Origin: JBCCAG01 sp050331115
GTDB lineage: Bacteria > Cyanobacteriota > Cyanobacteriia > CAKZMO01
DNA: 64,000 nucleotides
NCBI GenBank assembly: GCA_050331115.1
Contig: JBHJHD010000040.1
Location: forward strand, 21,705-85,704
Direction of reading: 5' to 3'
A program made the translations under genes and the position numbers. A model generated the notes under the pieces. It saw only the letters and a list, made by a program, of their open reading frames with translations, was not told the origin of the DNA and ran no database searches. Position 1 is the stretch's first letter; the number at the start of each line of letters is the position of its first letter. Shown one piece after another: positions 61,201 to 64,000 of the stretch.

Positions 61201-62184
61201 CTACACCGCCACCGCCATCATGCCCTTCACCGCCTCCACAATCTGCTTCGGCTGCACAATCGTCAAATCCTCTAGGCCGCCGTTGTAGGGCGTCGGGATG
61301 TCCTGCGACGCCAGCCGCACGATGGGCGCATCTAGCTCATCGAAAAAGCGCTCTTGAATCGACGCCGTCAGCTCCGCGCCGATGCCCCCCGACTTCATGC
61401 ACTCTTCAACCACTACCACGCGGTGCGTCTTGCGAATCGACTCACCAATGGTGTCGTAGTCAAACGGCTTTAGGGAAATTAGGTCAATGATTTCTGGGTC
61501 AAAGCCCTGCTCCTCTAGAGCCTTTGCCGCCTGGATGCAGTGGTAGCGCATGCGGGAGTAGGTCAAAATCGTTACGTCTTTGCCGGGGCGCACCAGCTCG
61601 GCCTTATCGAGCCGCTGAACGAAATCGCCTTTGGGCATCTCGCCTTTGAGGTTGTAGAGCAGCACATGCTCAAAAAATAGCACCGGGTTGTCGTCGCGGA
61701 TGGCTGCTTTAAGCAGACCCTTAGCGTTGACGGCGGTGGAGACGGCCACCATCTTCAGCCCTGGTACGCCCTGAAAGTAGGCTTCTAGCCGCTGAGAATG
61801 CTCTGCACCCAGCTGCCGCCCCACCCCGCCCGGACCGCGAATCACCAGGGGAATTTTGAAGTTGCCGCCGGAGGTATAGCGCAGCATGCCGGCGTTGTTG
61901 GCGATTTGGTTGAAGGCCAGCAGCAAAAAGCCCATGTTCATGCCTTCGATGATGGGACGCAGCCCCGTCATTGCCGCCCCAACGGCGATGCCCGTAAAGC
62001 TGTTCTCCGCAATCGGGGTGTCGAGCACGCGCAGCTCGCCGTATTTCTTGTAGAGATCCTTCGTCACTTTATAGGAGCCGCCGTAGTGGCCCACATCTTC
62101 CCCCAGCACAAACACATTCGGGTCGCGCGCCATCTCCTCGTCGATCGCTTCGCGGAGCGCGTTGAACATAAAAATTTCTGACAT
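61201..62184 (-). CDS. pdhB: Pyruvate dehydrogenase E1 component, beta subunit
   Basis: A 327-residue E1 beta subunit. NALREAIDEEMARDPNVFVL, GEDVGHYGGSYKVTKDLYKK, the PIAENSFTGIAVGAAMTGLR helix and VIRGPGGVGRQLGAEHSQRL are the thiamine diphosphate and interface regions. The reaction oxidatively decarboxylates pyruvate to acetyl-CoA with the alpha subunit, E2 and E3. The ATG at 62184 (MSEIFMFNAL) is preferred; the frame open to 62277 runs through tandem repeats (62201-62248). The alpha gene is not in the window. Confidence 0.94.
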   Translation of the reverse strand: MSEIFMFNALREAIDEEMARDPNVFVLGEDVGHYGGSYKVTKDLYKKYGELRVLDTPIAENSFTGIAVGAAMTGLRPIIEGMNMGFLLLAFNQIANNAGMLRYTSGGNFKIPLVIRGPGGVGRQLGAEHSQRLEAYFQGVPGLKMVAVSTAVNAKGLLKAAIRDDNPVLFFEHVLLYNLKGEMPKGDFVQRLDKAELVRPGKDVTILTYSRMRYHCIQAAKALEEQGFDPEIIDLISLKPFDYDTIGESIRKTHRVVVVEECMKSGGIGAELTASIQERFFDELDAPIVRLASQDIPTPYNGGLEDLTIVQPKQIVEAVKGMMAVAV

Positions 62185-62200
62185 ATCCGAAATCCTATGA

Positions 62201-62248
62201 GATGTGAGTGGGTTGGGATGTGAGTGGGCTGGGATGTGAAGGGGCGGT
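62201..62248. repeat. 16-bp tandem repeat upstream of pdhB
   Basis: Three units begin GATGTGAGTGGGTTGG (62201), GATGTGAGTGGGCTGG (62217) and a degenerate GATGTGAAGGGGCGGT (62233). The array ends 16 bases before the pdhB ATG on the minus strand, so it is in the leader RNA or promoter. Confidence 0.7.
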
Positions 62249-62411
62249 GCGGGGTTGGCGTAGAGCTGATTTACCAACCGTACTGGCCATCCATGTTAAC
62301 CGGTTATGAGCCCTTAGGCGAGTGTTTAGCGGGTTTCTCACGGCGTTAGAGCGCTGAAAGAAGCCTCTGTGAAGGTTGATGCGCCTTTCAGGTCCACCTG
62401 GGTCGCTCTAT

Positions 62412-63167
62412 TCAGCGCGAAAGCAAATTGTAAGCCCCGACCAATAAAACGCCCAGGCTCGCCGCCAACAGCACCCCGCTCGCAACCTCACGCCGTCGTA
62501 TTGACTGCTCTACTTTGCCGACCAGGGCCTGCCGCGACTGGTGGGTGATGATGCCGACGGGCGGCGCAGCGGGAGCCGCGACAGATAGCTCTGGCTCCTC
62601 GTCCGTCAGCTCCCCCATTACGTAGACGGAGGTCCCCAGCGGCAAGATCTCTTCCCAATAATGGTAGCCCAGGGTGCTGCGACGGGCGTGGCCACCTGGA
62701 GATGCGGGCTCAAACCGCTTGACCACCGTCACCCCCTGGACATCAAAGCTGTCGGGGTCGATGCGCACCTGCCCCGACGGGTCGTCTAGGTAAAACGGCG
62801 TCTGGATTACGTCGCAGCTGATGATCCGGGTGCGCCGCTGCGATCGCCGGCTGCGCTTGCTGCCCCTGGTCGCCGTGTCCCGATACCTCTCTTTGACTAC
62901 CGTCCGACAATAGACGCAGGCCTGCTTAGAGAGAGGGGCCTCTAGCGGCGCATCGCAGCGAATGGTGCCCACCAGCGCCACCCGCTCTCGGTAGGCTCCT
63001 GGCCCTAGCTCACGGGCCACGTGGTCTATGAGCTGCCGTAGATCGGCTAGGCGAGCGACCTCTGTGCCCTTGATGGCCAGCAGGCGCTGCTTTAGCGTCT
63101 GGCGGCGGCGAAGCAGAAGGCCGCTCAGGCCTAGGAGAAATAAGCTTGATAGCAGGAAGGGCAGCAT
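62412..63167 (-). CDS. GIDE-domain membrane protein (E3-ligase-family-like)
   Basis: A 251-residue protein with one N-terminal membrane helix (PFLLSSLFLLGLSGLLLRRR) and one at the C-terminus (VASGVLLAASLGVLLVGAYN). The region between has the GIDE pattern: CVYCRTVVKERYRD, FYLDDPSGQVRIDPDSF, YHYWEEILPLGTSVYVMGEL. Eukaryotic relatives carry a RING domain and act as E3 ligases; no RING is present here. The bacterial function is unknown. Confidence 0.82.
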   Translation of the reverse strand: MLPFLLSSLFLLGLSGLLLRRRQTLKQRLLAIKGTEVARLADLRQLIDHVARELGPGAYRERVALVGTIRCDAPLEAPLSKQACVYCRTVVKERYRDTATRGSKRSRRSQRRTRIISCDVIQTPFYLDDPSGQVRIDPDSFDVQGVTVVKRFEPASPGGHARRSTLGYHYWEEILPLGTSVYVMGELTDEEPELSVAAPAAPPVGIITHQSRQALVGKVEQSIRRREVASGVLLAASLGVLLVGAYNLLSR

Positions 63168-63192
63168 TGCTCAGCCTCGCATTAATACTATT

Positions 63193-63274
63193 TTGGAGCT
63201 CTGTCTTGCTTGGAGCTCTGTCTTGGAGCCCTGTCTTGGAGCTCTGTCTTGGAGCCCTGTCTTGGAGCCCTATC
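63193..63274. repeat. 13-bp tandem repeat, six units, ending at the holA stop codon
   Basis: Units of TTGGAGCTCTGTC or TTGGAGCCCTGTC start at 63193, 63210, 63223, 63236, 63249 and 63262. The first is separated from the rest by four extra bases. The last unit (with CTATC) includes the holA stop codon (63270-63272). The array fills the spacer between the GIDE gene and holA. Confidence 0.85.
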
Positions 63275-64000
63275 TTGAACGGGTGGCTCCAAACAGGGTG
63301 CACAGCTCAATCACCTTCGTCTGCATCAGCATCTCGCCACCCCCCAGCTTTAGGCCCGACTCTAGCTCTAGCAGCAGGGCCATGCTCTGCTGCAGGCGGG
63401 CCAGGGGCAGCCGCTGGACCTCCTGCTTCAAAAAGTAAATGCGCTTTGGGTTGCGCACCTCCGCCGCCTGGGCGATCGCCCGCTCGTCCCGTTCCCCCGA
63501 CTCAATCATCAGCTTCACCCACAGCCAGGTGCGAAACTGCCCCACCAGCACCGCCAAAATCCGCAGGCTCGGCTCGTTGCGGTTCAGCAGCTCCTGAAGC
63601 TGGGTGAGGGCATCTGCCGTGTTGCCTTCGCGGATGGCGGTCGCCAGCTTGAGGCTGCTCTGGGTATAGGTATTGACCAGCTGGGCTACCGCGTCCGGCG
63701 TCACGGGCTGGCCGTTGGTGTAGAGCCGCAGCTTTTCTAGCTCGGCGTGCAGCTGCCGCGTATTGTTGCCCACCGCCTCGGCGAGCAGGTCGGCAGTCCC
63801 CGCCGCTAGGGGCACCTGCATCGCTTTGGCGGTCTCCTGCACCTGCCGCACCAGCTGGTCCGTCTTCCAGGGGGAGATGGTGGAGAACTCGCGCACCTGG
63901 GCGTACTGCTGCAGAAGCTTGGTCGACTTGAGCCTGCCGTCCGGCTTTTGGGAGGCGGTGAGCAGCAGCACCGTCGTCGTCGGCACGCCCGGCAGGGTGC
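63270..64000 (-). CDS. holA: DNA polymerase III delta subunit, C-terminal part (5' end outside window)
   Basis: About 243 residues of a HolA protein, the clamp-loader subunit that opens the beta clamp. TTTVLLLTASQKPDGRLKST, VREFSTISPWKTDQLVRQVQ, LAEAVGNNTRQLHAELEKLR and LQELLNRNEPSLRILAVLVG are family-typical; the C-terminal helical domain with KLGGGEMLMQTKVIELC is complete. The start lies beyond base 64000. The stop codon sits in a 13-bp tandem repeat. Confidence 0.93.
   Translation of the reverse strand, partial: TLPGVPTTTVLLLTASQKPDGRLKSTKLLQQYAQVREFSTISPWKTDQLVRQVQETAKAMQVPLAAGTADLLAEAVGNNTRQLHAELEKLRLYTNGQPVTPDAVAQLVNTYTQSSLKLATAIREGNTADALTQLQELLNRNEPSLRILAVLVGQFRTWLWVKLMIESGERDERAIAQAAEVRNPKRIYFLKQEVQRLPLARLQQSMALLLELESGLKLGGGEMLMQTKVIELCTLFGATRSR

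Noticed and set aside
62412..63167. A ubiquitin-type E3 ligase in a bacterium
   Set aside because: The GIDE domain is present but no RING; no reason to infer ubiquitination.
1..64000. tRNA or rRNA genes, and CRISPR repeats
   Set aside because: No GGTTCGAATCC-like T-arm or rRNA landmark was seen on reading, and the tandem repeats found have no spacers.

Overview
The window is chromosomal DNA of a phycobilisome-containing, probably filamentous or Leptolyngbya-like cyanobacterium. The evidence is the very frequent HIP1 octamer GCGATCGC, an nblA gene, a Ycf39-type reductase, DUF1995, DUF751 and DUF6464 proteins, a DevBCA-type exporter, a CPD photolyase of the 8-HDF type with cofH, and several Uma2-family genes. 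GC content is moderately high and gene order is mostly loose, with short operons. I saw no tRNA, rRNA, CRISPR array, complete insertion sequence or prophage.

Layout. 0-5 kb: the 3' end of acs, a secreted TPR protein, a UPF0145 protein, a LuxR-type regulator, a HAD phosphatase and a pentapeptide-repeat protein. 5-13 kb: a tricorn-type protease, an arsM remnant, a TPR protein, Ycf39, and two phosphatases with overlapping 3' ends. 13-24 kb: DUF1995, ftsI with an FtsL-like partner, a Ser/Thr kinase, a tandem Usp protein, nblA, PP2C and an ABC1 kinase. 24-33 kb: DUF58, DUF309, LPS export (lptA, lptB, lptF/G), then a TetR gene divergent from devB-devC-devA with a 27-bp palindrome between them. 33-43 kb: a Uma2 pseudogene with one amber codon, a holin-like protein, an inositol-phosphatase-family enzyme, a cobalamin riboswitch in front of a His-rich CbiX chelatase, a caspase-like remnant, photolyase, and a kefF-kefB potassium efflux pair. 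43-50 kb: Uma2, a membrane alpha/beta hydrolase convergent with a metallophosphoesterase, rhomboid, a YbhN-type membrane protein, and a patch of gene debris. 50-57 kb: Uma2, trpA-alkA, a peptide-binding lipoprotein, Lrp, DUF6464, and a DUF751-rbfA-GH3 operon. 58-64 kb: cofH, a small protein resembling conflict-system components, Uma2, DUF411, pdhB, a GIDE-domain protein and holA (cut by the window end).

Functional links. CofH supplies one half of the F0 (8-HDF) synthase whose product is the antenna chromophore of the photolyase encoded 20 kb away. LptA, LptB and LptF/G act in one LPS export machine. DevB, DevC and DevA form one exporter that is probably repressed by the divergent TetR. KefF is the usual partner of KefB-type antiporters. 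The FtsL-like protein and FtsI belong to the divisome.

The least ordinary part of the window is its small-repeat landscape. There are at least five dispersed palindromic families. One 38-bp hairpin is found in-frame in two different genes. Several short tandem repeats or dispersed repeats start exactly at, or contain, the stop codon of the adjacent gene. Broken genes (arsM, Uma2, caspase-like, P-loop ATPase) show ongoing decay of accessory functions.
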